From: Prosthecomicrobium sp. N25 | Lineage (GTDB): Bacteria > Pseudomonadota > Alphaproteobacteria > Rhizobiales > Ancalomicrobiaceae | Direction: 5' to 3' | Length of the DNA stretch: 64,000 bases | NCBI RefSeq assembly: GCF_037203705.1 | Contig: NZ_JBBCAT010000006.1 | Span: forward strand, 206,342 to 270,341 | Shown here: piece after piece, positions 25,762 through 34,617 of the stretch | Layout: each line of letters opens with the position of its first letter | Numbering within the stretch: the stretch's first letter is position 1 | Program-made: the position numbers and the translations under genes | Notes under the pieces: generated by a model | Database searches by the model: none | Told to the model about the DNA's origin: nothing | Seen by the model: only the letters and a program-made list of their open reading frames with translations

Positions 25762-26097
25762 TCCTGGTCACCATGCGTAAAATCGGCGTTAAGACGCGAT
25801 GGAGGCCATGAAGCAATACTGGTCTGGAGATCGCCGACACTCGGCCTTGAAAGAAATGACGTAAGGGAATCTGCTGTAGAGTTCCAGAATATTGTTCAAC
25901 CTGAACACCCACTGTCAATAATACGGAGTACAATCCAGCATTTCTTGGAAGGCGCGCGATATCCCGGCTCACGCGAAAAATCTTGCATCGACGGTTCTCC
26001 TCCCGCCCGACCTGTGTCATGACGTCGCCCTCGTCCTGCGCTATCGCAAAGCGGGACGCGCCCGGCCGTCGTGCCGGAGAACGAGGAGAGAGGTGCC
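25762..26097 (+). other. Intergenic region between the chemoreceptor and pyruvate kinase genes
   Basis: This divergent 336-base gap is visibly richer in A and T than its surroundings between 25800 and 25990, as expected for promoters of the two outward-facing genes. A short inverted repeat (GTTCA-ACC-TGAAC) is near 25895. No open frame with coding character and no confident -35/-10 pair were found. Confidence 0.5.
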
Positions 26098-27510
26098 ATG
26101 CTTCGCAACAGGCGCGCGAAGATCGTCGCCACCCTGGGACCGGCGAGTTCCGATCCCCAGACGATCGAGAAGCTGTTCCGCGCGGGGGTCGACGTCTTCC
26201 GCCTGAATTTCAGCCATGGCAGCCACGACGACCACCGGCGCCGCTACGAGTCCATCCGCGCCCTCGAGCAGGAGGCGAAGCACCCGATCGCGATCCTCCA
26301 GGATCTGCAGGGCCCGAAGATCCGGCTCGGGACGCTGCCCGACGGCAAGGTCCGCCTGGAGGCCGGCGCCCGGGTCACCTTCGTGCTCGACAAGGCCTCC
26401 GCCGACCCGACCCGCCTCCCCCTCCCCCACAAGGAGGTCTTCGACGGCATCATGCCCGGCCACAAGCTGCTGATCGACGACGGCAAGGTCCGCCTCGTCG
26501 CCCGCGGCTGCGGCCACGACTTCATCGAGGCGACCGTCGCCACCGGCGGCGTCATCAGCGACCGCAAGGGCGTGAACCTCCCCGATACCCTGCTCCAGCT
26601 TTCGCCCATCACCGAGAAGGACCGCGCCGACCTCGCCTTCGGCCTGAAACTCGGCGTCGACTGGGTCGCCTTCTCGTTCGTGCAGCGCGCTGCCGACCTG
26701 ATGGAGGCCCACCAGCTGATCGGCGGCCGCGCCGGCGTCATGGCGAAGATCGAGAAGCCCAAGGCGCTCGCCGACATCGACGACATCCTCCGCCTCGCCG
26801 ACGCCGTCATGGTGGCGCGCGGCGACCTCGGGGTGGAGATCCCGCCCGAGGAGGTGCCGGGGGCGCAGAAGGACCTCGTCCGCCTCTGCCGGCTCGCCGG
26901 CAAGCCCGTGATCATCGCCACCCAGATGCTGGAATCCATGATCCAGGCCCCTGCGCCGACCCGCGCCGAGGCCTCCGACGTGGCCACCGCCATCTACGAC
27001 GGCGCCGATGCCGTGATGCTGTCGGCCGAGAGCGCGTCCGGCCAGTACCCCCTCGAGGCGGTCGAGACGATGGACCGCATCGTCTCCCGCACCGAGCGGC
27101 ACAGCGCCTACCCGGCGATCGTCGAGGCGCTCCACCCCGCCGTCGAGCCCCTCGCCCAGCATGCCGTCTCGGCGGCCGCCGCAGAGGTCGCCAAGACCAT
27201 CGGAGCGGCCGGCATCGTCGCCTTCACGTCAACGGGCACCACCGCGGCCCGCATCGCCCGCCAGCGCCCGGGCCTGCCCATCCTGGCGATCACCCCCAAC
27301 CTGCCGACCGCACGCCGTCTGGCCTTGCTCTGGGGCGCCTTCAACGTCCGCTCCGACGACGTCTCGAGCTACTCCCAGATGGTCGAGGAGGCCGTCAGAC
27401 ACGTGCGCGAGACTGGCTTCGCCCAGCCCGGCGAGTGCGTCGTGGTCGTCGCCGGCGTGCCCTTCGGTGCGGCGGGATCCACCAACAACCTCCGCGTGGT
27501 CACCGTCTAA
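26098..27510 (+). CDS. pyk: Pyruvate kinase
   Basis: A 470-residue glycolytic enzyme converting PEP and ADP to pyruvate and ATP. Landmarks are RRAKIVATLGPAS at the N terminus, RLNFSHGSHDDH near residue 36, the active-site signature MAKIEKPKAL with the catalytic lysine, VARGDLGVEIPPEEVP and ATQMLESM. The C-terminal allosteric domain is present. GAGGAGAGAGG before the ATG decides the start. It is followed by 280 bases before the exosortase gene and is probably monocistronic. PEP carboxylase is encoded 3.2 kb away, so both main PEP-consuming enzymes are in this window. Confidence 0.97.
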   Translation: MLRNRRAKIVATLGPASSDPQTIEKLFRAGVDVFRLNFSHGSHDDHRRRYESIRALEQEAKHPIAILQDLQGPKIRLGTLPDGKVRLEAGARVTFVLDKASADPTRLPLPHKEVFDGIMPGHKLLIDDGKVRLVARGCGHDFIEATVATGGVISDRKGVNLPDTLLQLSPITEKDRADLAFGLKLGVDWVAFSFVQRAADLMEAHQLIGGRAGVMAKIEKPKALADIDDILRLADAVMVARGDLGVEIPPEEVPGAQKDLVRLCRLAGKPVIIATQMLESMIQAPAPTRAEASDVATAIYDGADAVMLSAESASGQYPLEAVETMDRIVSRTERHSAYPAIVEALHPAVEPLAQHAVSAAAAEVAKTIGAAGIVAFTSTGTTAARIARQRPGLPILAITPNLPTARRLALLWGAFNVRSDDVSSYSQMVEEAVRHVRETGFAQPGECVVVVAGVPFGAAGSTNNLRVVTV

Positions 27511-27571
27511 TTCGAGCTCCCGGGCATTCGGACAAGAGGCCGGGGGCCCGAACCACTTGCCGCTGCCAGGA

Positions 27572-27586
27572 CCGCAATCTTTGCGG
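27572..27586 (+). terminator. Short hairpin downstream of pyk
   Basis: CCGCAA-TCT-TTGCGG forms a six-bp stem followed by GTATTCTT, 60 bases after the pyk stop. It is a weak terminator-like structure. A TTGACA box at 27593 follows but has no matching -10 element at 16-18 bases. Confidence 0.35.
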
Positions 27587-27789
27587 GTATTCTTGACACA
27601 AAAGATCTATCAAGGGGCGAGTTACTCTGGAATACCATTGTCAGTCGAGACCTGACGACTTGAAGCATATAAACGCTTTTGACTATGGTCATGCCGACAA
27701 CACATGAGCAATGGCTCATGGACGGGAACCAGAGTACGGGCTTGCCGCTTGATGTGAGGATCCACGCTGCGGCGGTTCGGGAGATCGGC

Positions 27790-28629
27790 ATGGCCGCGGT
27801 CGCAGACATCAGCCCCGAACCTCGAGATCGCCCCACAACAGCAGCCGCGCTCGATCCCCGGGTCCTGACGGTCCTGATCGGCGCCGCCTTCCTGAATGCC
27901 GAGTTCGGCAACATCTACGATTCCGTCGCCCGCTGGGGCTGGGCAACCGCGCTCTTCGCCGCCTTCGAGATCAGCGGCATCGTCTGGATCGCGGTGGCGA
28001 TCCTGCTCGGCCGGCTGGCGCGGCTGCCGGCCCTGCCTCTGTCGGCGGGGGACGTCGTCGTGTTCGCGGCCGTGGCGGCCCTCGTGCTCTACCCCGTCCC
28101 GCAGGCGGCCTGGGCCGGGCTGACGCTGGCCGGTGTCTGGCTCTTGGCGCGGGCCGACAGGGCGCCTGGTCTCCGCCGGACCGCCTCGCTGGTCCTGGCC
28201 CTCGCCTTCGCAGGATTGTGGGGCCGCCTGATCTTCCGCCTGTTCCTGGATCCGATCCTGCTCGTCGACACTACCCTGGTCGCCTGGGCGGCCGGTCTGC
28301 CGTTCAACGGCAACGTCATCGAGGCCGCCGACGGCAAGAGCGTTCTGAAGGTCCTGGAGGGCTGCTCCTCCTTCGCCAACTTGTCGCTCGCGGTTCTCGG
28401 CTGGGTCGCGGCCCGAACCTGGTTCGGCGCGAGCGGCTGGCGGCGCACGCTCCTGTTCCTCCCGATTTCGATGGCCGCCGTGATGGCGATCAACACGACG
28501 CGGATCGCCCTGATCGCACTCCACCCTGATCAGTATGGCCTGCTTCACGGGCCGGTCGGGACCAGCGTCGCGGGCCTGGCCACGACGATCGCCATCTTCG
28601 CGATCTCCATCGCGGGGAACCGCCGGTGA
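27790..28629 (+). CDS. Exosortase/archaeosortase family transpeptidase
   Basis: A multi-pass membrane protein (279 residues from this start) with seven or eight hydrophobic helices and the three catalytic positions of exosortases: Cys192 in EGCSSFANL, Arg238 in NTTRIALI and His253 in LLHGPVG. Exosortases cleave C-terminal sorting tails and probably attach the protein to another molecule at the outer surface. GGGAG lies six bases before this ATG; in-frame ATG codons at 27685 and 27691 lack a ribosome site but would add a soluble leader. It overlaps the next gene by GTGA, and a small substrate gene follows. The subtype is not assigned. Confidence 0.88.
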   Translation: MAAVADISPEPRDRPTTAAALDPRVLTVLIGAAFLNAEFGNIYDSVARWGWATALFAAFEISGIVWIAVAILLGRLARLPALPLSAGDVVVFAAVAALVLYPVPQAAWAGLTLAGVWLLARADRAPGLRRTASLVLALAFAGLWGRLIFRLFLDPILLVDTTLVAWAAGLPFNGNVIEAADGKSVLKVLEGCSSFANLSLAVLGWVAARTWFGASGWRRTLLFLPISMAAVMAINTTRIALIALHPDQYGLLHGPVGTSVAGLATTIAIFAISIAGNRR

Positions 28630-29105
28630 AGCGAGGTTTGGTCGGACTGGTCCTGGTGCTCCTGTTCTCGGCGGCATCACTGGCCCTGAAGTTCAACGCC
28701 GAGGCGAACCAGCCCCCCTCACCGGGTCCGCGCCTGCTGGCTGCGCTCGGGCGCAGCCTGGAGAGCGCCGGCTACCGCGCCCGCGTCGATCTGCGCGGCG
28801 GCCTCGTCGAGGGTGAGTCCCCGGATTGCACCGTGGCCTTCGGGCTGAGCCGCCCGGAGGGCGGGGACGACGGCTACCTGCTCGAGCGCTATGCGGGCTC
28901 CCACCGGATCGCCTACCTGTGGAAGGGGCGGTTCACGGAGAAGCGCCCGGGCATCCGGGCCCAAATCGAAAGCTACGCCTATCGGCTCATCGCCCCCCTG
29001 CGGCTCGGCATCGACCCCAAACCGATCTACCTGGTGTCGATGTCGTCGGGGTGCCGGAGCGAACTGATCGCGGGTCTGGCTGCGCCGAACGGGGAGGTGT
29101 TCTAA
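28626..29105 (+). CDS. EpsI-like exosortase-associated protein
   Basis: A 159-residue protein with one N-terminal hydrophobic helix (GLVGLVLVLLFSAASLAL) and a periplasmic domain. Family-level similarity is weak but position, size and the pattern of an N-terminal anchor followed by a small domain fit the EpsI-like partners that are often fused to or encoded beside exosortases. It begins with GTG overlapping the exosortase stop (GTGA), so the two are translationally coupled. A conserved-looking YLVSMSSGCRSEL segment is near residue 140. Role is inferred from context only. Confidence 0.72.
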   Translation: MKRGLVGLVLVLLFSAASLALKFNAEANQPPSPGPRLLAALGRSLESAGYRARVDLRGGLVEGESPDCTVAFGLSRPEGGDDGYLLERYAGSHRIAYLWKGRFTEKRPGIRAQIESYAYRLIAPLRLGIDPKPIYLVSMSSGCRSELIAGLAAPNGEVF

Positions 29106-29247
29106 GGTCGCCACCTATATCCGAGAGTATATGTGACCACACCGCAGATTAAATCCATTCGATAACGAATCCGCCTTTCCGCAGCCGCTCTCCCTGCGGC
29201 AAACATGCCACATTTAACCTTGGCATACCGCAGCGCTGCAGATAGGG

Positions 29248-29277
29248 TTGACATGATCGGCAAATGCGAACTAAGGT
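29248..29277 (+). promoter_or_regulatory. Candidate promoter of the small exosortase substrate gene
   Basis: A perfect TTGACA at 29248-29253 is followed 18 bases later by TAAGGT (29272-29277), and the AGGAGG ribosome site begins at 29289. The -10 match is poor, so only the -35 element is convincing. An inverted repeat ATTCG-ATAA-CGAAT at 29157-29170 lies upstream. An own promoter would let the substrate be made in excess of the protease. Confidence 0.4.
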
Positions 29278-29302
29278 TTAAACATATTAGGAGGATTGAA
29301 CG

Positions 29303-29530
29303 ATGATCATGCGTGCTGTAGCCGTTGCCGCCTTCCTTGCCGCCAGCTCGACGCTGGCGATGGCCGCTGTCGAGGGGCCGAAGGGTGGTGGGACCGGTGG
29401 TGGGGTGACCCCGAATATCGGTGGTGGCGAAGGCCCCAAGAATGTCCCCGGCCCGATCGCCGGCGCTGGCCTCCCGCTCCTGCTCGCCGCTGCCGGCTAT
29501 GCCGCTTGGCGCCGTCGCAAGGCCTCCTGA
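29303..29530 (+). CDS. Small secreted protein with C-terminal exosortase-type sorting signal
   Basis: A 75-residue protein that is almost only signals. Residues 1-21 are a signal peptide ending in AMA. Residues 24-46 are a Gly-rich linker. Then comes a sorting tail: VPGPIAGAGLP at 48-58, a hydrophobic helix to about residue 69, and the basic end RRRKAS. This is the tripartite architecture of PEP-CTERM-like substrates, with VPGP in place of VPEP. AGGAGG lies eight bases before the ATG. The nearby exosortase is the obvious enzyme. The mature product would be only about 25-30 residues, so it may be a peptide or the carrier of a surface modification. Confidence 0.85.
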   Translation: MIMRAVAVAAFLAASSTLAMAAVEGPKGGGTGGGVTPNIGGGEGPKNVPGPIAGAGLPLLLAAAGYAAWRRRKAS

Positions 29531-29553
29531 GCCGAGACGAACTTCGAAATTCG

Positions 29554-29585
29554 AACGCGCCCGCTTGCGGGCGCGTTTTCGTTTG
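29554..29585 (+). terminator. Rho-independent terminator after the exosortase substrate gene
   Basis: An 11-bp GC-rich stem (AACGCGCCCGC / GCGGGCGCGTT) with a TT loop is followed by TTCGTTTG. It lies 24 bases after the stop and is the clearest plus-strand terminator in the window. Confidence 0.9.
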
Positions 29586-29884
29586 TGGCTAGGCAGGGCG
29601 CACGCGGGCGCGGCAGACCTTCCGGTTTCCCGCGGGCAGAGCCGGGGCGCAAGTCCCGCGTGCTGGATCGGCGTAGGCCGGGTCGTGGCCGCGACGGCAG
29701 GCGCCTGCGGTTCGACCGGAGGCACCGGCCTTCACGGCCGTAACACTTCGGGCTCCCGACAAGATCTGCCGGCCGGTCCGTCCGGACCGGGTGCGCGGCC
29801 GTCATGATGTAAAGGTCGGCACGCCGGGCGGGCGTTCGCCGGGCGCGACTTGGTCTGACGTTCGAAGCGAAGCGGCCGGCAGCC
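29586..29884 (+). other. Intergenic region between terminator and GntR gene
   Basis: Nothing recognisable is seen in these 300 GC-rich bases. Open frames here are Arg/Pro-rich and lack ribosome sites, and no riboswitch-like core was found. Confidence 0.5.
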
Positions 29885-30613
29885 TCAGTCGAAGATTTCG
29901 TGCCCGTGCGCTTCCACATAGGCGGCGAGGCCGAGCGTGTGCTCGCGCGAAAGGGTCTCGGCCCGGTCGGTGTCCCGCCGCTCCAGGGCATCGATGATCG
30001 CGAGATGGTCCTGCATGGACCGGGTGATGCGGTCGTCCCGGCCGATCGTCAGCTGCCGCAGACCGCGAACGTGCATCAGGAGGTTGTCGGTCATCTCGCC
30101 CAGGAGCTTGGACCCGGAGATGCGGATGATGGTCTGGTGGAAAGTGATGTTCGCGGTCGAATAGTCGGCCAGGTAGTCGACGGGCTTGTGGCTGTCGTCG
30201 AACCCTTCGAACAGCTTGCGCAGGCCGGTGATCTGCTGGTCCGTCGCGTGCAGGGTGACGAGCCGCGCCGCCATGCTCTCCAGCGCCGCCCAGGCCTGGA
30301 TCATCTCGACGATCTCGCGCTGGGTCTTGCGCAGCACCATGATGCCGCGCCGTGGCAGGGACTTCACGAAGCCTTCCTGCTCCAGCATCGCGATCGCCTC
30401 GCGCACCGGCGTCCGGCTCACGCCGAGCCGCTCGGAAAGCTGCCGCTCGTCGATCCACTTGGGCTCGGAGGTCGAGTAGATGTCCATGTTGGCGATGGCG
30501 TGCTTGAGGGCCACGTAGACCTTGGTCTTGTACGTCTGCTCGGGGGCGAAACGCTCGATCACCAGGTCGGGCGCCGGTTCGTCGGCCACGGGCCAGCGGG
30601 CGGGAGACTTCAC
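29885..30613 (-). CDS. GntR family transcriptional regulator (FCD/FadR subfamily)
   Basis: A 242-residue regulator. An N-terminal winged helix-turn-helix (ERQLSERLGVSRTPVREAIAML-like, here near residue 60) is followed by an all-helical FCD ligand-binding domain with conserved metal/ligand residues in NITFHQTIIRISG and the H near the end. The start is GTG with GAGGAGG about eight bases before it. The ATG at 30655 lies almost at the predicted transcription start, so it was rejected. It follows ppc by 139 bases on the same strand but has its own good promoter. A link to ppc control is possible but unproven. Confidence 0.9.
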   Translation of the reverse strand: MKSPARWPVADEPAPDLVIERFAPEQTYKTKVYVALKHAIANMDIYSTSEPKWIDERQLSERLGVSRTPVREAIAMLEQEGFVKSLPRRGIMVLRKTQREIVEMIQAWAALESMAARLVTLHATDQQITGLRKLFEGFDDSHKPVDYLADYSTANITFHQTIIRISGSKLLGEMTDNLLMHVRGLRQLTIGRDDRITRSMQDHLAIIDALERRDTDRAETLSREHTLGLAAYVEAHGHEIFD

Positions 30614-30653
30614 TCGGGTTTCCTCCTCGATCCGGCCAGTTCTGGACTCTGGC

Positions 30654-30693
30654 ATACAAGATACATCATAGGCGCCGCCGGCCGCCCTGTCGA
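30654..30693 (-). promoter_or_regulatory. Sigma-70-type promoter of the GntR gene with overlapping repeats
   Basis: On the minus strand TCGACA (30688-30693) and TATGAT (30665-30670) are separated by 17 bases, each five of six matches to consensus. The start would fall near 30658, 45 bases before the GTG. A direct repeat ATACA-AG-ATACA (30654-30665, plus-strand reading) overlaps the start point and could be an autoregulatory site. Confidence 0.65.
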
Positions 30694-30751
30694 GGCGGCC
30701 GGGTGCGTCCAATATGCGCGGGACGGAGGAGCGTGCTGCGTTGGGGCGCTG

Positions 30752-33613
30752 CTACCCGTGGGCGCCGAACTCGAGCGCGATCGCGGCCCCGATCGACAGG
30801 ATGACCCCGTAGGTCTCCTCCATCGGGTTGATCTTCTCCTCGGTGATGTCGGCGTAGTGGGAGACCCGGTCCTCCGGATAGGTGCGGGGTTCGTCGAGGG
30901 CGTAGCTGCCGATGTCCGTGGCGTTGACCGGGTAGGTGTCCCTGAGCATGGCGATCGCCTCGGGGATCCGCAGGCTGAACACGAGCTCCATGATGTCCTC
31001 CCGGCTGACGTCGTTCCGGGTGGAGAAGCGCGGCACCCGCGCCGCCATCAGGAAGATGTGCTGCAGGAGCGCGAGCCGGACCGCCTGCAGGAGGGCGATC
31101 CGCTCCCGCTCCTCCGCGGCCTCGTCGTCCACGTCGAGGCCCACCATCCCGAAGAGGCGGTGCAGGTAGATGGCGTCGAGGCGCATGGAGACGGCCAGCG
31201 CGTTGATGGCCACCTCGCGGTCGTCGTTCTGCAGGAGCTGCGCGATGTAGAGGCAGGGCTCGGTGAGATGCTGCTCCGCCTCCGGGTAGGGCCGCGACGA
31301 CCAGAAGGCCGGATCGTACAGGTTGGCGAAGGCGTTCAGCGTCTTGATCGAGGCCAGCCGCTTGGAGTGGAGCACGAGGCCGGTCAGGCGGCGCAGCCGG
31401 TCCGAGGCCGCATAGATCTCGACGAAGCGGTCCTCCTCGCCCTTGGTGGCGCTGCCGAAGCCGGCGACCACGTTCACCGGGTATCCGAGCTGCTGCAGCA
31501 TGGCGTTGTGCGGGATGGCCCGGATGCGCCGGATCTGGTGCACTTCGCCGCCCGAGACGTCGAACTGCCGGCGCGACTTGCGCGAGCCCGTGTCGTTGAG
31601 GAGCCCCTGCGCGAAGGAGCCGAGCGCCCGGTGGTAGGAGCGGTCGTCCAGCAGGGTGCCGTGGTAGGCGGCGAGCCGGCGGAAGAAGTCGTACGTGAAG
31701 TTGGTCCGCTCATAGAGGAGGTCGTCCTCCGCCTTGGCGGCCCAGCCCGCATCGGCCTCGATGAGGCGCGTCACCGTTGCCAGCGACAGCTCCGGCGTCT
31801 CGAAGTGGACGTAGCCGTCGCCGCCCTGGAAGCTCACCTCATGGACGAGGTGGATGCCCCGTTCGGCGAACTGCCGCCGCGCCCAGGGGCTCATCACGTA
31901 GTAGGCGCGATCCTCGAAGCTGGTCGGATGCGCGCCGCGCCCGGCCGATTCGCCGTGTGTGTCGAAGACCAGGACCTCCACGTCGGTGAGCCCGTGCCGC
32001 TCGACCGCGCGGGCGAGATGGCCGTGGACGCGCTCGATGGCGAGCACCGCGGTGATCTGGCCCATGAATCGGCCCGCATCCGAGAAGCCGGTCTGGATCG
32101 CGAGCCGGCCGCGCCGGCGCACCTGCTCGCGATACTCCGGCGTCTCGAACATGACGTCGAAGAAGCGCGCGGCGCTCTCGAGAGCCTTCGGAGTCTCGAA
32201 CAGGGGGGAGACGTCGAGCTTTTCGGCGATCCCGAAGAGGCGGGCGAAGTAGAAGGCGCAGAGCACCGTGGCGGGTGTCTCGCATTCCGCGATCAGGAAG
32301 CGGACGGTCGAATCGGCGTCGACGTGCTTCAGGATCTGGGCGGCGAGCAGGAACTGCCGCATCGCCGTCTTGGTCTCGATGTCGATCGACCCGAAGTTGA
32401 TGGCGAGCGGCTTGGCCTCCCGCATAAGCGCGCTCAGCCGCTCGATCATCGAGCGGCCGTTGAAGTGGTCGTCCGAATCGAGGTGCAGGTGGTGACGCAG
32501 GGCGTTGTGGAGCTGGGTGGCGTTGATGCGCAGGTGCACCTCGCCGACCCCGAAGGAGAGCGCCTCCATCTCGCTGGCGAGGGCCAGGAGCTTCACGGCC
32601 GTCCCGTCCGAAGCCCGGTCGGCAATGCGCTGCAGGTCCTTGACGAAGGGGGCGATGCGCACGGCCTTGTTGGGGTAGTCGCCCGTCAGCGCGTTGGCGG
32701 CCGCAGTGACGCTCTTCGGGTCGAGGGCGTCGACCGAGAAGCCGGCGAGCGCCCGCTCGGTCGCCGCACGCGTCCAGGAGAGCCGCGATGCGAGCGCCTC
32801 CAGGTCGTCCGCGACGGCGGGCTCCCCGGCCGCCAGGCCCGCGATGCGAGTCAGCTCCGCCTCGTAGCGGCCGATCTGGCGGATCTTCTCGACGAGACGG
32901 AAGCGAAAGGAATCGACCCAGCGGATATCGGTGCGGCCGTCGAGGTCGTAGCCGACCCAGGTGCCGAGCCCGACATAGCCGATACGGGCGTGACGCCAGT
33001 CGGCGTAGCCCTTCTCCTTCAGAATCTCGATCGCGATGGCGTTGAACTCGGCGACCGCCGCCTTGGCGCTGTCGAGCGCCGCCATGGCGGCCTCGTGTTC
33101 GTCGACGAGGGTGATCCGCCGGTCCGGGCCGAGCGGCGCCGACCAGGGGCCCGGATCCTTCCCGCTGGCGAGCGCGGCGAGCGCCTTGCGCAGCGGCGTG
33201 GAGAGCAGGAACGTCGGGTGCGCCGTGAAGACGATGCCGAGCGCCCGCCGCGCGATGCGCGCCAGCGCCTCGGGGGTGACCGTCTCGTCGCCCAGGAGGG
33301 CGAGGATCGCGGCCTTCAGGCGTGCCCGGTTCTCGTCCATGTCGACCGGGCCGACATGGGCGGCGAGCCGCGCCGCCCTCGCCTCCAGGCTGGTCCGGCA
33401 TACGTCGGCCGCCAGGGCGAAGAGGTCCTTGCGGGTGATGCGGCCGCCCTCGAGCTGCCGGGAGAGCTCGAAGGCGAGCTGGCTGACCGCATTGTGCTTC
33501 GGCTCGTTGCGCACCCGGTCGCGGCCCGCCGCGAGCCTTTCGCGGCAGAAGTCGGCGAGCGACGGCTCGGCGGTTCCGACGGCGTCAGGGGTCTTGCCGA
33601 GAGGCCGGTTCAT
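30752..33613 (-). CDS. ppc: Phosphoenolpyruvate carboxylase, divergent type
   Basis: A 953-residue protein of PEP carboxylase length and family. VFTAHPTFLLSTPLRKAL near residue 130 matches the first PEPC signature, TGFSDAGRFMG resembles the GYSDSxKDxG motif, and SRKSRRQ with IRRIRAIPHNAM resembles the SRP/LRAIPW region. However, the second signature, normally FHGRGGxxGRGGGP, reads FDTHGESAGRGAHP, and the protein ends FGAHG rather than RNTG. It may be a divergent anaplerotic or serine-cycle-type PEPC, or a family member with altered chemistry. GGAGG lies five bases before the ATG. It converts PEP and bicarbonate to oxaloacetate if active. Confidence 0.82.
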   Translation of the reverse strand: MNRPLGKTPDAVGTAEPSLADFCRERLAAGRDRVRNEPKHNAVSQLAFELSRQLEGGRITRKDLFALAADVCRTSLEARAARLAAHVGPVDMDENRARLKAAILALLGDETVTPEALARIARRALGIVFTAHPTFLLSTPLRKALAALASGKDPGPWSAPLGPDRRITLVDEHEAAMAALDSAKAAVAEFNAIAIEILKEKGYADWRHARIGYVGLGTWVGYDLDGRTDIRWVDSFRFRLVEKIRQIGRYEAELTRIAGLAAGEPAVADDLEALASRLSWTRAATERALAGFSVDALDPKSVTAAANALTGDYPNKAVRIAPFVKDLQRIADRASDGTAVKLLALASEMEALSFGVGEVHLRINATQLHNALRHHLHLDSDDHFNGRSMIERLSALMREAKPLAINFGSIDIETKTAMRQFLLAAQILKHVDADSTVRFLIAECETPATVLCAFYFARLFGIAEKLDVSPLFETPKALESAARFFDVMFETPEYREQVRRRGRLAIQTGFSDAGRFMGQITAVLAIERVHGHLARAVERHGLTDVEVLVFDTHGESAGRGAHPTSFEDRAYYVMSPWARRQFAERGIHLVHEVSFQGGDGYVHFETPELSLATVTRLIEADAGWAAKAEDDLLYERTNFTYDFFRRLAAYHGTLLDDRSYHRALGSFAQGLLNDTGSRKSRRQFDVSGGEVHQIRRIRAIPHNAMLQQLGYPVNVVAGFGSATKGEEDRFVEIYAASDRLRRLTGLVLHSKRLASIKTLNAFANLYDPAFWSSRPYPEAEQHLTEPCLYIAQLLQNDDREVAINALAVSMRLDAIYLHRLFGMVGLDVDDEAAEERERIALLQAVRLALLQHIFLMAARVPRFSTRNDVSREDIMELVFSLRIPEAIAMLRDTYPVNATDIGSYALDEPRTYPEDRVSHYADITEEKINPMEETYGVILSIGAAIALEFGAHG

Positions 33614-34035
33614 GCTGTCCTCCATCCGATCGCCCGCGCCATCGGCACGGCTGGTGCGGAACTCCTGCGACGCCCGCCGCACGGGCCGGGCGGATGGCCC
33701 GGCGAAGGTCCCCTGCGGTCCGGCACGGAATGCCTCGGACCCGCCCTCGGGCGGGTGGCTCGGCAGTCCTTGCGAGATCTCGAGGGGCGAGGGCGCGGCC
33801 TTCGCTGCAGCGCCATCGGGGCGGCTCGCGAGAAATTCCTTGCAAGGAAGGTGGTAATCCCAACCCGGCCGCCAGTCACCGGGCAATTCGGCGCCAGCTG
33901 CATAAAATGGGTGCGTCACGTTGAAAGGGCATTGGAAGGAATGCCACCCCTCCGCTTTTGTAATGCCCGCGCGGCGCTTCGCAGGCCCGGTCCCCGCCCC
34001 GGTTCCGGCCCGCGCCGAACCAGCCCGCGACCCCC
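33614..34035 (-). other. Intergenic region between ppc and the tRNA-Ser promoter
   Basis: This region holds the ppc leader. On it are a GC-rich hairpin CCCGCC-CTCG-GGCGGG (33750-33765), a 10-bp palindrome CGAGATCTCG (33773-33782) and the 14-bp palindrome described separately. A less GC-rich segment near 33890-33930 could carry the ppc promoter, but no confident -35/-10 pair was found. Confidence 0.5.
33836..33849. promoter_or_regulatory. Perfect 14-bp palindrome upstream of ppc
   Basis: TTCCTTGCAAGGAA is a perfect palindrome, 223 bases upstream of the ppc start. It may be a binding site for a dimeric regulator of ppc. The regulator is not identified; the nearby GntR protein is a candidate only by proximity. 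Confidence 0.4.
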
Positions 34036-34064
34036 TTGCCTCCCCCCCGGCACCTGTGTAAGTT
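34036..34064 (+). promoter_or_regulatory. Candidate promoter of tRNA-Ser
   Basis: TTGCCT (34036-34041) and TAAGTT (34059-34064) are 17 bases apart and would start transcription near 34071, about 22 bases before the mature tRNA. Matches are moderate. Confidence 0.45.
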
Positions 34065-34092
34065 CCGCCGCCTGTCGACCGGCCGGTCCTGC

Positions 34093-34182
<90 letters not shown>

Positions 34183-34617
34183 CAAATTCAGATATTGCAG
34201 AGACGACTGTGGTTGATTTGGGCTGCTGGCGAATAGTCGGACGCCTCAAACAGTTCTCCATCGCGAAAATCGCCGGGCCTTACCGAAGAGACGCGCATTA
34301 CGACGGTCGCCGCGCTCCGATTCTGCGAAATCTCCAACTCGCATTTCCGTGGTACGGGCGTCTCCGCGACTGCGTGCTCAATCATCCAGTCGGTTCAAGT
34401 CTCGCGGTCCGGTCCGAGCCCCGCCTCGATCCGATCGGAGTGCCGCCCGAAGATCGACAGACAGCGCTTTCGACATATCCGGAGGCCTCCACCCGGCACA
34501 CAGTCTGAATCAGCTTCCGGCCGATTTGGGAACCCCACCTGATTCGGTCAGGTCGGGTTCCGCTCTAGAAGACCGCATTGCGAACACCCGGCCTTCGCGC
34601 CCTCCCGCGCCCACTTC
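34183..34617 (+). other. Intergenic region after tRNA-Ser
   Basis: These 435 bases hold no recognised gene, repeat or terminator. Base composition is less GC-rich than the flanks. Small open frames are not supported by ribosome sites or by recognisable sequence. Confidence 0.5.

Noticed and set aside
27593..27598. TTGACA upstream of the exosortase gene as a sigma-70 promoter
   Set aside because: No acceptable -10 element is found 16-18 bases downstream.
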